Translations under genes and position numbers: made by a program
Notes under the pieces: model-generated
What the model saw: only the letters and a program-made list of their open reading frames with translations
What the model was told of the DNA's origin: nothing
The model's database searches: none
Assembly (NCBI RefSeq): GCF_006494365.1
Contig: NZ_VHIP01000002.1
Location: 310,001 to 374,000 of the forward strand
Direction: 5' to 3'
Source: Aestuariibacter sp. GS-14
Lineage (GTDB): Bacteria; Pseudomonadota; Gammaproteobacteria; Enterobacterales; Alteromonadaceae
DNA length: 64,000 nt
Shown here: positions 1 through 8,952 of the stretch, one piece after another
Layout of the letters: every line of letters begins with the position of its first letter
Position numbering within the stretch: the stretch's first letter is position 1

Positions 1-1478
1 GGTGTGTCGGTTGGAATTCCATGGAAATTATTGAGTGTTGAACGAACCATGGCCCGATGATAACGGTTCAACAAAGGATCAGAGCTTTCGAAACTACCTT
101 CTACTGCAATATCGTTATGCACAATTTGCCCTTCGACAGAAATAACTTCAACGTTGTCTGGCTTTTGAATTTCTACAAATCGGTATCCATTATAACTGTA
201 GCGTGGCACAAAGGTTTCGCCCTGTGCATCTCCCGCCAGGACATATTCATACTGTTGTAAGGCTGTGCCACCAAATGGTCCGCCCGTTCCGTCAAATACG
301 CTGCCAGCGGCATTGAGTTTTTCGCCATACACCAGTTTTATGCGGGCGCCAGCAGGGCCTTTCAAGGTGACTTTAGCCCAGCCAGCCTGAGTACTCCTGA
401 AGTCATACAATGCAGTGCCAGCTGGTGTTTGACTAACTGCTTTTGGCGAGATACTGGCAACCACCCGAATGGGCTCATAATTTCTGGCCACTAATCGTCC
501 TGCAGGTGGTAAGGCAATTGATGCTTGCTGCCATTTCGAGTCATCAAAATCTGCCTGCGACCAACCGTTCTGGCGTAATCTTGCATCAAAACGCTCGCCG
601 TATTTCAGTGAGTTGGTGATTGTGGGGCCGTCAGCTGTTTTCCAACTTTCATCAGTTTGCCACTGAGCTTCACTGCCGTCTGTAAAAGTAATAAAGAGCA
701 TCGCTTTGACTTTGGGCTCACTTAGCCAGGGAGCGACTTCGATATCAATATCACCATAGCCAGCATAGTTGCCCCGTCCAAGACGAACACCTATGGCATT
801 ATTCTGACCACTTTTAAGCAATGAGGTTATATCGTAAGTCTCATAGTAAACACGTTTGTTGTAAGGCGTATAGGCAGGTTTTAATTCATCCTGACTTACT
901 CGCTCACCATTGATTTCCGCCAGATACAGACCCAGTCCGGCAATGTATAAACGAGCTTGATTGATGTCTTTTTCAGGGAGGGTGAAGACGTTTCGGACCA
1001 GGGTTTCTGGTTGTTCTTGTGCTGACCTTTCGACATTCTTCGCAATCCATTCACCATTGAATCCGGAAGTATCAAAGAAGGCGGTTTCAAACCATTTTGT
1101 GTCAGACCATTCAGAGGTTGTGTCGCCATCCCATACTTTAACTCGCCAGTAATAGCGGGTCAGTGGTTTAAGCATAAGTCCATCAGGTGAAATGTCATAA
1201 GGAATATGACCTTCTGTTTTTTGACTATCCCAGTAAATGTTCTCAAACTGCCCATCAAACGCTACCTGTAGCTGGTATGCACTTTGTTGCGCTCCATTAT
1301 AATTTGCCAGCAACTGCCAGCTTAATCTGGGGGTTGTCACGTCGATGCCGAGGGGATTAAATTGGTGTTCCGTAGTCAGTTTATTAACCAGGAGCTTTTT
1401 GCCAGTTGTCTCATTCTCGCATCCCGACAGCACACAAAGTAAAGCCAGACATATCAGTATTTTTAGGTGTTTTTGCAC
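1..1478 (-). CDS. GH78 alpha-L-rhamnosidase, lipoprotein (3' end outside window)
   Basis: About 492 N-terminal residues are visible; the reading frame stays open to the left edge. It begins with GTG at 1478, preceded by TTTTGGAG nine bases upstream. The first residues form a lipoprotein signal with lipobox VLSGC (Cys20). Then comes the N-terminal module of bacterial rhamnosidases (TTPRLSWQL, YYWRVKVWD), the jelly-roll domain (YIAGLGLYLAEINGERV) and, at the edge, the start of the catalytic region (STLNNFHGIPTDTP), which is characteristic of GH78. The family hydrolyses terminal alpha-L-rhamnose from plant or algal glycosides and polysaccharides; lipidation suggests periplasmic or outer-membrane location. 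It is the last visible gene of the minus-strand operon with TonB receptor 1. The catalytic acid residues lie beyond the window, so activity cannot be judged. Confidence 0.9.
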   Translation of the reverse strand, partial: MQKHLKILICLALLCVLSGCENETTGKKLLVNKLTTEHQFNPLGIDVTTPRLSWQLLANYNGAQQSAYQLQVAFDGQFENIYWDSQKTEGHIPYDISPDGLMLKPLTRYYWRVKVWDGDTTSEWSDTKWFETAFFDTSGFNGEWIAKNVERSAQEQPETLVRNVFTLPEKDINQARLYIAGLGLYLAEINGERVSQDELKPAYTPYNKRVYYETYDITSLLKSGQNNAIGVRLGRGNYAGYGDIDIEVAPWLSEPKVKAMLFITFTDGSEAQWQTDESWKTADGPTITNSLKYGERFDARLRQNGWSQADFDDSKWQQASIALPPAGRLVARNYEPIRVVASISPKAVSQTPAGTALYDFRSTQAGWAKVTLKGPAGARIKLVYGEKLNAAGSVFDGTGGPFGGTALQQYEYVLAGDAQGETFVPRYSYNGYRFVEIQKPDNVEVISVEGQIVHNDIAVEGSFESSDPLLNRYHRAMVRSTLNNFHGIPTDT

Positions 1479-1504
1479 GTGTTTATACTCCAAAATCGGG
1501 TTCG

Positions 1505-1861
1505 TTAACGCCAGAAAAAATGCCATCGACCGGTTTTTATTCTGCGTTTCAATAATTCCCAGTACACCATCAGACCGGTAAAACTCAGCACAAGTAAACC
1601 CAGGCCACACACCACATTGATTATTTTCCCTGCGCCACCAAAGTAATAGCCTGCATGGATATCCTGCAACACATAATGCCACTGGATCCCCTGAGGTTTA
1701 GTAACGGGAGGAGGAGTATTATCTGCTGTGACTGGCGGCGGAGGAGGAGGCGGATTTAAAAATAAATCCACTTGCATAGCGATCCCGGTAGTGGCAATGA
1801 CGATAAAAAATAATGCGAGTGCTGAGCCCGCCCAGCGGTGATACCTTTTTACCGTATTCAT
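1505..1861 (-). CDS. Short PepSY-associated TM-helix protein
   Basis: A 118-residue protein with two predicted membrane helices (about residues 12-30 and 80-102) joined by a proline-rich linker with a run of seven prolines. The motifs RYHRWAGSALALFF and DIHAGYYFGGAGKIINVVCG resemble the first and last conserved pieces of PepSY-associated TM proteins, which often accompany TonB-dependent receptors. The central PepSY parts of the usual much longer proteins are absent, so this is a compact form. It lies 62 bases downstream of TonB receptor 1 and 27 bases upstream of the rhamnosidase, in the same operon. Function unknown; a role in receptor-coupled uptake or electron transfer is only inferred. 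Confidence 0.75.
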   Translation of the reverse strand: MNTVKRYHRWAGSALALFFIVIATTGIAMQVDLFLNPPPPPPPVTADNTPPPVTKPQGIQWHYVLQDIHAGYYFGGAGKIINVVCGLGLLVLSFTGLMVYWELLKRRIKTGRWHFFWR

Positions 1862-1922
1862 TTAATGTTTTCCTTACAGTACAAAGCCCTGAGATGGATA
1901 CCATCCCAGGGCTATAGTTGTG

Positions 1923-4127
1923 TCAGAATCGATAGTTAACGTTAACTCCAACTGTTCTGGGCGCGGTTATAAAGCGTCGGTAAGCCGGGAACACATACGT
2001 GGTCTGTGCTTCGTCTTCTATATTTCTTACCCACAACCCCAAACTCCAGTCATCAAAAGACTCATATCGGATACTGGCATCGGTGCGGGTAAAACTGTCC
2101 TGGTGTGCGCCCGGCAGGTAATACTCCAGAGAAGTGAAGTAATCGCTGGAATAATTGGTGGTAACGCTGGCAAATAAAATCCCTTCCTTGAATTCCCAGT
2201 TATGCTCGTACCCAAACATAGCGGTGAATGAAGGCGCATTGACCATTTCCCTGCCTTCTAATTGATAAGGGCCACCTGCAACAAATGGGTTCACCGGCAA
2301 TTCCGTTTCGCCGTACTCGGTTTGTAACGTTGTTGCAGAAGACGTTATCTTGCCACTGTCTGATACCAGCCATTCCAGCGTGACTTCCGCTCCATAGATA
2401 GTGCTATCCCCGGCATTGAGCGTATAAGGAAATACAGATACCTCACCGGTGTCGGCTACCGGTATCGATTGTAAAGATGGCACATGATAATTTTTATAGT
2501 CGTAGTAAAACACTGCGGCATTAAGCTGCATATTATTGTTTAATAATGTGTTTTTAGAGCCAATCTCATAGCTAATCAATTCTTCGGCGGCAAATACAGT
2601 GATAGGAATAGTGGTATTAACACCACCTTGCTTAAAGCCTGAAGCAGCATGGGCATACAGTAACTGATCCTTTGATAAATCAAACTCGATACCAAGTTTC
2701 CAGGTCACTGAATCGTCTTCAGTGGATTGCGCCTGAGTATCAACCAGATCGCCAGCAGGAGAGAATAGCTCGTAAGCAGTCTCACGCGTGTCATTGCTCA
2801 ACCGCAATCCTGCAGTTAACCGCAATTGATCAGAAACAGGGTAGGTCGCCTGACCAAAAATAGCTTTGGTTTTACTCGGGGCAAATGCCTGGTTATACAG
2901 ATAGGTTCCATCAGATAAATCCAGTTCCTGGCCATCGCCTCCAATGTCTCCCTGACTGCTCAGATAATAAAGTCCAACCATCCAGACAAAAGGCGCATCA
3001 ACAGGAGAGTTGAATCGCAACTCTGTCGTTTTGTATGTGGCATTACCCGTGCCTTCTAAATAACACTCGGAAGTGCCGCAACCGAAAAACACGTCCGGAT
3101 CGGTAATACCAAACAGGTGGCTGGACCGTTCGAGGTTTTCATGATCTGAATAAGCCGTAAGTAAACTGATACTCGCCCAATCCAGATCGGTAGAAAGGTC
3201 GAGTGACAAGGTTTCTGACTTTCTTTTCATAAAACCAGGAGGATGGTACTTATCATTTTCCCAGGGATTTGAATCATCATTCACTGCCCAGCCATCCGGT
3301 GCAAAGGCACCTAAAAACGGTGGGAATGTGAGATTACCCTGCCACCCTTGTACGGGTACGGTATTGGCTGCATTACCTTCAAATTCTGAAATTTCATACT
3401 TGAGTAATGCACGTAATTCATCACTGGGCTGGTAGAGCATTTTGACCCGGGCGCCCCAACTGTTGTCTTCCATACTGCCATCACTGATATAGCCATCCCT
3501 GTCGCTGTTGAAGGCTGCTGCCCGGAAAGCGAACTCGTCTCCTATGGGCAGGTTAACCGCGCCTTCTAAGCGACGCAGGTTAAAGTTTCCGGCCTGAGCG
3601 GTAACATAACCCTCAATATCACCCAACTCAGGATCACGGGTGATAACGTTCATAGAGCCGCCTGAAGCATTTCGTCCGTATAACGTACCCTGAGGACCAC
3701 GCAGAACTTCAATGCGGGATATATCGTAGGTACCAGACTGAACTGATTCTGTTCGTCCGGTGTAAACACCATCGATCAGCGTTGCCACAGCGGGGTCGGC
3801 AAAGGCTGGGTCTACCTGTGAACCCACGCCACGGATAAATACCTGTGCCCCCTGGGCGATACCCTGTACTTTCACACCTGGAACACCTTCAATGGCTTCG
3901 TCGTATGAGGTACTGCCCTGATTGATTATATCGTTGCCGCTGATAGCGGTAATTGCGATAGCAGTATCATTAATACTTTGTACGCGTTTTTGCGCCGTTA
4001 CTTCAATTACTTCCAGAGACGTCTCTTTATTTTCCTGCGGTTCAGCTGCAGATTGGGCGCTTGATAACGGACTAAATGCCGCAAGCATGCCAAGGGTTAA
4101 TAGTGAAGGCGTAAATCGGATATTCAT
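1923..4127 (-). CDS. TonB-dependent outer-membrane receptor 1
   Basis: A 734-residue receptor. A signal peptide is followed by a TonB-box-like segment (LEVIEVTAQKR), a plug domain (QGAQVFIRGVGSQVDP, VEVLRGPQGTLYGRNASGG near residues 90-160) and a 22-strand-type barrel ending in an aromatic residue (VNVNYRF). Such receptors import large substrates across the outer membrane using TonB-ExbBD energy. It belongs to the type common in Alteromonadales and sphingomonads for plant- or algae-derived compounds. Its neighbours are two NTF2-like lipoproteins upstream and a rhamnosidase downstream, so a rhamnosylated substrate is plausible. The ATG at 4127 gives a proper signal peptide. The true ligand cannot be read from the sequence. 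Confidence 0.93.
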   Translation of the reverse strand: MNIRFTPSLLTLGMLAAFSPLSSAQSAAEPQENKETSLEVIEVTAQKRVQSINDTAIAITAISGNDIINQGSTSYDEAIEGVPGVKVQGIAQGAQVFIRGVGSQVDPAFADPAVATLIDGVYTGRTESVQSGTYDISRIEVLRGPQGTLYGRNASGGSMNVITRDPELGDIEGYVTAQAGNFNLRRLEGAVNLPIGDEFAFRAAAFNSDRDGYISDGSMEDNSWGARVKMLYQPSDELRALLKYEISEFEGNAANTVPVQGWQGNLTFPPFLGAFAPDGWAVNDDSNPWENDKYHPPGFMKRKSETLSLDLSTDLDWASISLLTAYSDHENLERSSHLFGITDPDVFFGCGTSECYLEGTGNATYKTTELRFNSPVDAPFVWMVGLYYLSSQGDIGGDGQELDLSDGTYLYNQAFAPSKTKAIFGQATYPVSDQLRLTAGLRLSNDTRETAYELFSPAGDLVDTQAQSTEDDSVTWKLGIEFDLSKDQLLYAHAASGFKQGGVNTTIPITVFAAEELISYEIGSKNTLLNNNMQLNAAVFYYDYKNYHVPSLQSIPVADTGEVSVFPYTLNAGDSTIYGAEVTLEWLVSDSGKITSSATTLQTEYGETELPVNPFVAGGPYQLEGREMVNAPSFTAMFGYEHNWEFKEGILFASVTTNYSSDYFTSLEYYLPGAHQDSFTRTDASIRYESFDDWSLGLWVRNIEDEAQTTYVFPAYRRFITAPRTVGVNVNYRF

Positions 4128-4212
4128 GGATACATCCTGTAGGGATAAATATTTAAATTTCGGAAACTCCTCTCACTGCATATCAATGCGCAGTGAGAAG
4201 ATACTCATGTTT

Positions 4213-5301
4213 TTAATAACTAAACGTTTCATCAAATGTGTAATAGGGCTGCGGGATCTTCGGATAGATAATCGAAGGTCTTTCCGGGCTATAAGCCGGA
4301 TAAGAGTATTCTGGCGACGAAAATCCCGGTGGCATTTCACCGGCTCGTTCTCCAGCCTGAACCATGCCTTTTTTGTCAAAATCGAGCCATTTATCGTCAA
4401 GTTTAGGAGTGAAGTCGTAGGCCATCTGAAGATGCCAGATCTTCCATACACCATTTTCTTTTACAAAGTCAGCTGCGTATTTTTCCCAGAAGAAAGTGCC
4501 ATTCACCTTGACTTTCTGACCGTCTATTTCTGTCATTAATCCCATGCCTGGCGAGTACCAAATCCCTTTGGCGGTTTTTCCGTCTCCAGCCACTTCAATA
4601 ACGGGAGTGGTATTGGTATGCATTGCCCACTCGTGGCCGGCCCCCAGATTTTCTTCAGTAACCTCTATATCCGGATTTACTTTTGCCAGATTTTCCAGGG
4701 CTTTCTGGCGGTTCTGTTGATTCACTTTTCCATAGGCATTTTTGATGGTTTCAAACCCATTCATTACCCAGATTGGACTGGAAAATCTGGCTGTAGTGGC
4801 GTTTGGACCGTGTTCATCCACCCAGATTGCCGCCATTTCTTCCAGGTTCACTCCCGCAGCGTGATAATACGCATGTTTACTCATTACATTCTGCACTTCC
4901 CACATGGCAAGCGCTCGTTCAGCAGCTTCGATGCGTGGGCGAGTATCCATTTTGGCACCCATTTCACGATCAAATTGCTTGAACTCCGCCAGGGTTAATT
5001 TGCCATCGCCATTGATATCTATACCACCGGGAGCCGGAGCGCTATCATAATCGGCCTGAGTAACGTAACCGCGGCCTCTCTCAAACATGTTAAAAGAAGA
5101 GGCTGGCGCGCCTGCGCGTTCCCATTCAGTACGCGACATTTTGCCATCACCATTGGTATCTACACTGGCTGTTACTGCTGAAAAATCAGGATTTGGGCCA
5201 CTGCTTTGTGGCGGCGGAGGAGGGGTCTGCGCAGTGCTTGATGCGCAAGCGCTTATTACCAGGGTGAAGGCGATTAAACTAGAGAGTTTAGTGCGTTTCA
5301 T
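4213..5301 (-). CDS. EF-hand plus NTF2/SnoaL-like lipoprotein
   Basis: A 362-residue lipoprotein with lipobox ISAC (Cys19) and a proline-rich spacer. Two EF-hand-type calcium loops follow (DTNGDGKMSRTEW from Asp48, DINGDGKLTLAEF from Asp95), then an NTF2/SnoaL-like domain from about residue 125 to 310 (VQNVMSKHAYYHAAG, GHEWAMHTNTTPVIEVAGDG, IWYSPGMGLM, WKIWHLQMAYDFTP). The tail ends YSPERP...PYYTFDETFSY. Two other proteins here (5346-6182 and 11515-12444) share the NTF2 domain and tail. NTF2-like folds often form cyclases, dehydratases or small-ligand binding proteins; this one is exported and no reaction can be assigned. The calcium-binding module at the N terminus is unusual. Confidence 0.88.
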   Translation of the reverse strand: MKRTKLSSLIAFTLVISACASSTAQTPPPPPQSSGPNPDFSAVTASVDTNGDGKMSRTEWERAGAPASSFNMFERGRGYVTQADYDSAPAPGGIDINGDGKLTLAEFKQFDREMGAKMDTRPRIEAAERALAMWEVQNVMSKHAYYHAAGVNLEEMAAIWVDEHGPNATTARFSSPIWVMNGFETIKNAYGKVNQQNRQKALENLAKVNPDIEVTEENLGAGHEWAMHTNTTPVIEVAGDGKTAKGIWYSPGMGLMTEIDGQKVKVNGTFFWEKYAADFVKENGVWKIWHLQMAYDFTPKLDDKWLDFDKKGMVQAGERAGEMPPGFSSPEYSYPAYSPERPSIIYPKIPQPYYTFDETFSY

Positions 5302-5345
5302 AAGGCTTTATCCTTTTTTATTCTATCTTGTTGGGTACAGAAAAA

Positions 5346-6182
5346 TTACCGACAATCTGCGTATTCGAAGGTGTCGCTAAACGTTGAGTAAGGTTCTGGC
5401 AGACGAGGAGTCAGGTGCTGTCGTCTGGTCGGGCTGTATTCTGAGTACAGCACTTTGCTGATGGTTGGGGGCGGTATTACAAGCCCTTCTGCACCTGGAC
5501 CAGGGCCCATTTGCTGAGCACCACCTTCACTGCCTACCGCAGCAATATTGCTGTTGCTTTGTGGCAATCCCTGTCCCAATGGTGCCGCCCAGTCAGTGGC
5601 TACCTGAATGTGCAGGAACCGCCATTCTCCATCTTCTTTAATTAAATCAACGAAGTACTTTTCCCACATATGCATGCCCTGGGCTGTCAGGCCATCGGTG
5701 CTTGCCAGAATAACGCCCGGTGTATACCAGAAGGCTTTGGCGGATTCTCCGTCGTCGGCCACTTCAATGATGGGGGTGGTAAGCAAATGCCATACGTTGT
5801 TACCAATATAGCGGTTAGTTTTCAGATCGTTATCAATAGCTGGGTTGCTCTCGCTCATCAGCTTTAACTGCGCCGCCTGCATTTGGTAATTCACATCAAC
5901 GTAGTACGTTTTGATTGTCTCTCGACCAATCCAGCATCCCTGATTTTGTGCCCAGCGAATATCATCCCGTTTTGACCAGAGTTCAAATTCAAGTTCATTG
6001 TGACCAATAGAATGGTACATGGCGCGTCTGGCCATCAGGTTTTGTATGTCGTTGATTGATTTTGCTTTTTGAATTTCTTTCTGGAGCACTTCCCATTGTT
6101 GTGAAGACTGAGGCTTGCAAGCCGACAGGCAGAGACTACTCATGACAGAGAAAAATATTGTGTAGCGTAGTTTGGCTTTCAT
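5346..6182 (-). CDS. NTF2/SnoaL-like lipoprotein
   Basis: A 278-residue lipoprotein (lipobox CLSAC, Cys22) with one NTF2/SnoaL-like domain from about residue 35 to 200 (IQNLMARRAMYHSIG, TTPIIEVADDGESAKAFWYTPG, WRFLHIQVATDWAAP). It ends with the tail YSPTRRQHLTPRLPEPYSTFSDTFEY, also found in two nearby proteins. It is the first gene of the operon that continues through the EF-hand lipoprotein, TonB receptor 1, the PepSY-type protein and the rhamnosidase. A perfect palindrome (6211-6224) lies 29 bases before its ATG, so the whole operon is probably under LacI-type control. It diverges more than the other two paralogues do from each other. Reaction unknown. Confidence 0.87.
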   Translation of the reverse strand: MKAKLRYTIFFSVMSSLCLSACKPQSSQQWEVLQKEIQKAKSINDIQNLMARRAMYHSIGHNELEFELWSKRDDIRWAQNQGCWIGRETIKTYYVDVNYQMQAAQLKLMSESNPAIDNDLKTNRYIGNNVWHLLTTPIIEVADDGESAKAFWYTPGVILASTDGLTAQGMHMWEKYFVDLIKEDGEWRFLHIQVATDWAAPLGQGLPQSNSNIAAVGSEGGAQQMGPGPGAEGLVIPPPTISKVLYSEYSPTRRQHLTPRLPEPYSTFSDTFEYADCR

Positions 6183-6210
6183 CTCTCAATTTTCTCCTAA
6201 ATAACCTGTG

Positions 6211-6224
6211 TGGGAGCGCTCCCA
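6211..6224. promoter_or_regulatory. LacI-type operator 1 (perfect 14-bp palindrome)
   Basis: The sequence TGGGAGCGCTCCCA is a perfect inverted repeat with the central CG typical of LacI-family operators. It stands between the LacI gene and the first gene of the rhamnosidase/TonB-receptor operon. An identical copy is at 7567-7580. The same 14-mer is the published operator of the LacI-family repressor CebR in Streptomyces, though the ligand here need not be the same. Confidence 0.85.
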
Positions 6225-6346
6225 TAAAGGCGTGGAATTGAAACTGAGACTAATTTTAACGATTAATCTTTTTTTTAGAAATTATTGATACAAATGTGAT
6301 ACATCTGGTTAACAAATAATGGGCGCTGAGCCAATGGCGATGCGGC

Positions 6347-7375
6347 TTAGTCTGTTACAGGAAGGGTAGATTGACGGATAATAAGTTCGCCTGAAATGAA
6401 TTCCGGCTGGTTATCAAGAGGCTCGCCATTGAGTGCAGAAAGGATATAACTGAGCATTCTGTCAATGATGTCATCAAGCGGATGGGCAAAAGAGGTTAGC
6501 TCAATACCGGGCCAGGATCCAATGGCAACATTATCGAAGCCAATGATGGAAATATCCTTGCCAGGACGACGCTGAAACTCCCGTTCACTCACCTGTAAAC
6601 AGGCCAAAGCCATATGATCATTGATGGCAAAAATCGCATCAGTTTTGGGATAATGGGTTAAAATATCCCTTGTCGCCTGCATTGCGCCTTCAAAGGTATA
6701 ATAACCGCAACGCTGAATTACCGGGATATTATTCGCTTCCTCACAGGCCTTTGAAAAAGCAGCTGACCGGCGTTTACTGGCGGAACTGTCTTCAATCCCG
6801 GTTATAAGCCCAATTTGTTGGTGTCCAATGCGCAAACATAACCGGGCAATTTCCAAAGCACCTGCAATGTCATCGGTACTAATACACTTGATGTCTCTTT
6901 CAGTGGAAATGTTATTAAACATGATGGTTGGAATACCGGCGTCAATACAACCCTGTGCAATCACATCAGCTCGATTTGATGAAGCAAAAATAACGGCATC
7001 CAGACTGTAATTCATAATTTCTTCGAGGGTCGGGTCTCGCTTTCTCTCCCCATGGGTAATAAATAAAACCAACCGGAAACCGGCATCAGCAAATTTATCT
7101 GATAGCTTTTGGACAAATTCGGGATAGAGCTGGTTATCAAGGTAAGTGATAGCGACGCCAATCAGATAAGAGCGCTGCATGATCATAGACCGGGCAATGG
7201 GGTTTGGCCGGTAATGCAGGGTTTTAGCCGCTTCTATTATCCGATCTTTTACTTCTGGTGCTACCACGCCGCCATTGAAAACTCTTGACACTGTTGATTT
7301 TGATGTGCCGGCCAGTTTTGCAACATCGCTGCCTGTGGGTCGTCGTTGCTGAGTGTTCTTTTTATCTTTATGCAT
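6347..7375 (-). CDS. LacI-family transcriptional regulator 1
   Basis: A 342-residue LacI/GalR repressor. An N-terminal helix-turn-helix (DVAKLAGTSKSTVSRVFNGG, about residues 15-36) and hinge helix (YRPNPIARSM) are followed by a periplasmic-binding-protein-like effector domain (LIGVAIT, AIFAINDHMALACLQ, ISIIGFDNVAIGSWPGIELTS). It probably represses the operon 6182-to-1 and the MFS gene at 7618 through the two identical palindromes flanking it (6211-6224 and 7567-7580), releasing them when a catabolic intermediate or sugar binds. The effector may be a sugar freed by the rhamnosidase, but that is inference. Confidence 0.93.
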   Translation of the reverse strand: MHKDKKNTQQRRPTGSDVAKLAGTSKSTVSRVFNGGVVAPEVKDRIIEAAKTLHYRPNPIARSMIMQRSYLIGVAITYLDNQLYPEFVQKLSDKFADAGFRLVLFITHGERKRDPTLEEIMNYSLDAVIFASSNRADVIAQGCIDAGIPTIMFNNISTERDIKCISTDDIAGALEIARLCLRIGHQQIGLITGIEDSSASKRRSAAFSKACEEANNIPVIQRCGYYTFEGAMQATRDILTHYPKTDAIFAINDHMALACLQVSEREFQRRPGKDISIIGFDNVAIGSWPGIELTSFAHPLDDIIDRMLSYILSALNGEPLDNQPEFISGELIIRQSTLPVTD

Positions 7376-7566
7376 AGTTAACAGCTTCCTGAACGGTATT
7401 CACTCAATAGAATAATACTTTTACTACCTTAAAATATTCGCTTCATTGATAAGCTTTATCCACACAAGCAATTTGTGCTCTTACTTGCTCTCTCTAAACT
7501 GGCGAAACTCGTCCTTTTGTTAATTATTCGAAAATAATTGGTTAAGGACTTAATTGTAAATCAAAG

Positions 7567-7580
7567 TGGGAGCGCTCCCA
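7567..7580. promoter_or_regulatory. LacI-type operator 2 (perfect 14-bp palindrome)
   Basis: A second exact copy of TGGGAGCGCTCCCA. It lies in the divergent region between LacI regulator 1 and the MFS transporter, ending 37 bases before the MFS start codon. In that position it could block transcription of the transporter and possibly of lacI itself. Confidence 0.85.
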
Positions 7581-7617
7581 ATGTGCTTTTTAACATATTT
7601 TTTCAGGTTTTATAGTT

Positions 7618-8820
7618 ATGTCTGTTAATAAAAATGCCGGAACCCTTCAAGGGATAGTACTTATATTGCCTATTACGTTAACCGTTATGGGCGCGGTGTT
7701 GCTGGCCCCGATAATGCCTATGCTGATGGAAGCCTTTGGGCACATAGAACACGCTAATTATTTGGTGCCGATTTTAATCTCTATACCCGCCTTGTGTATT
7801 GCAATTGGGGCACCTTTCGCTGGCTTTATTGCTGACCGGGTAGGGCGACGCCGGCTATTGATCTGGTCGATTGGCATTTATACCGTTTGTGGTGTTCTGC
7901 CGTTAGTCATTGACAGTTACCTGCCATTGTTGTTATCGCGAATTGGGGTGGGGATTTGTGAAGCGATACTCATTACCTGTAGTACGACGTTAATTGGCGA
8001 TTATTTTAGTGGTGAGCAACGGGATAAATGGCTGGGAAGTCAAACAGCCCTGGCGTCACTGAGTGCCATGTGTTTATTTCCGTTGGCCGGATTTCTTGGT
8101 GCAAATTATGGTTGGCAAGGACCCTTTGCTATCTATGGATTAGGCTTTGTCATGATGGCGGGTGTGGTCATCTTTACGTGGGAAGTGAGTAAAGAAGAAG
8201 GTATTCAGCACGATAAAGTGGATGAAAGCATTGACGCCACTGATGCCCAATTCCCGTGGGCTCATATGAGTAAAGTCTGCTTGTTCACTTTGGTAGGGGG
8301 CGTGATGTTTTATATTCTGCAATTTCAGTTAAGTACTGCCCTGGCAACCTTTGATATGGCAGATCCAGGCAAAGCCGGCTGGATGCTTTCACTCGCTAGT
8401 ATTGGTGTGCCAATTGGTGCTATTGCCTACCGCTATGCACACCACTTACTGAGTCTGCGCAATCTGGTGATCCTGGAATTTGCCCTGATGGCGATTGGAT
8501 TCTGGGGGATGGCGGGTTCAACCAGTGCGGAAATGCTGGTGTTCACCGGATTAATTAATCAGTTCGGTGCAGGGATGATATTACCAACTATGCTGACCTG
8601 GGCGGTGTCTCCTTTATCATTCAGCGTTCGGGGGCGTGGTACAGGAGTATGGCAATCGACATTTGCCATAGGTCAGTTTGCCTCCACATTATTTTTTGCC
8701 TTTGCATTGAGTCAGGTCGGACAGGATAACTTTATGGATACGTTTAAGGTGTTTTCTGTCACTGCTTTGATAATGTGTATTTTTGCAGTAATTCTTATCC
8801 AATCTAAAATTTCGAAATAG
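7618..8820 (+). CDS. MFS transporter 1
   Basis: A 400-residue major facilitator with about 12 membrane helices. The signature between helices 2 and 3 is visible (GFIADRVGRRRLLIWS), and the LPITLTVMGAVLLAPIMP segment opens helix 1. It is closely related along its whole length to the MFS protein at 22598-23824 (shared long blocks such as SRIGVG and FPLAGFLG), so the locus carries two paralogous inner-membrane transporters. It is preceded by LacI operator 2 and followed by a terminator at 8844-8873. It probably imports the product delivered by a TonB receptor; the substrate is unknown. Confidence 0.92.
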   Translation: MSVNKNAGTLQGIVLILPITLTVMGAVLLAPIMPMLMEAFGHIEHANYLVPILISIPALCIAIGAPFAGFIADRVGRRRLLIWSIGIYTVCGVLPLVIDSYLPLLLSRIGVGICEAILITCSTTLIGDYFSGEQRDKWLGSQTALASLSAMCLFPLAGFLGANYGWQGPFAIYGLGFVMMAGVVIFTWEVSKEEGIQHDKVDESIDATDAQFPWAHMSKVCLFTLVGGVMFYILQFQLSTALATFDMADPGKAGWMLSLASIGVPIGAIAYRYAHHLLSLRNLVILEFALMAIGFWGMAGSTSAEMLVFTGLINQFGAGMILPTMLTWAVSPLSFSVRGRGTGVWQSTFAIGQFASTLFFAFALSQVGQDNFMDTFKVFSVTALIMCIFAVILIQSKISK

Positions 8821-8843
8821 TTAACAATTTAAAATTTTCCATG

Positions 8844-8873
8844 GCTAACCTTATAAATAGGTTAGCTTTTTTT
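8844..8873 (+). terminator. Rho-independent terminator after MFS 1
   Basis: Inverted repeat GCTAACC / GGTTAGC with a nine-base loop, followed by seven T residues. It ends the MFS transcription unit, so TonB receptor 2 probably has its own promoter. Confidence 0.85.
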
Positions 8874-8952
8874 ATTACCTTGAAGGTTAAATAAATGTAA
8901 ATTTTCTTTATTCTGCACATTTTCTTCACAATCTTCTTTTATCGTACTTTCT

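Noticed and set aside
3922-4539. A 205-residue plus-strand frame over the start of TonB receptor 1 and the end of the EF-hand lipoprotein gene
   Set aside because: It lies antisense to two well-supported genes, has no family motif and no ribosome site.
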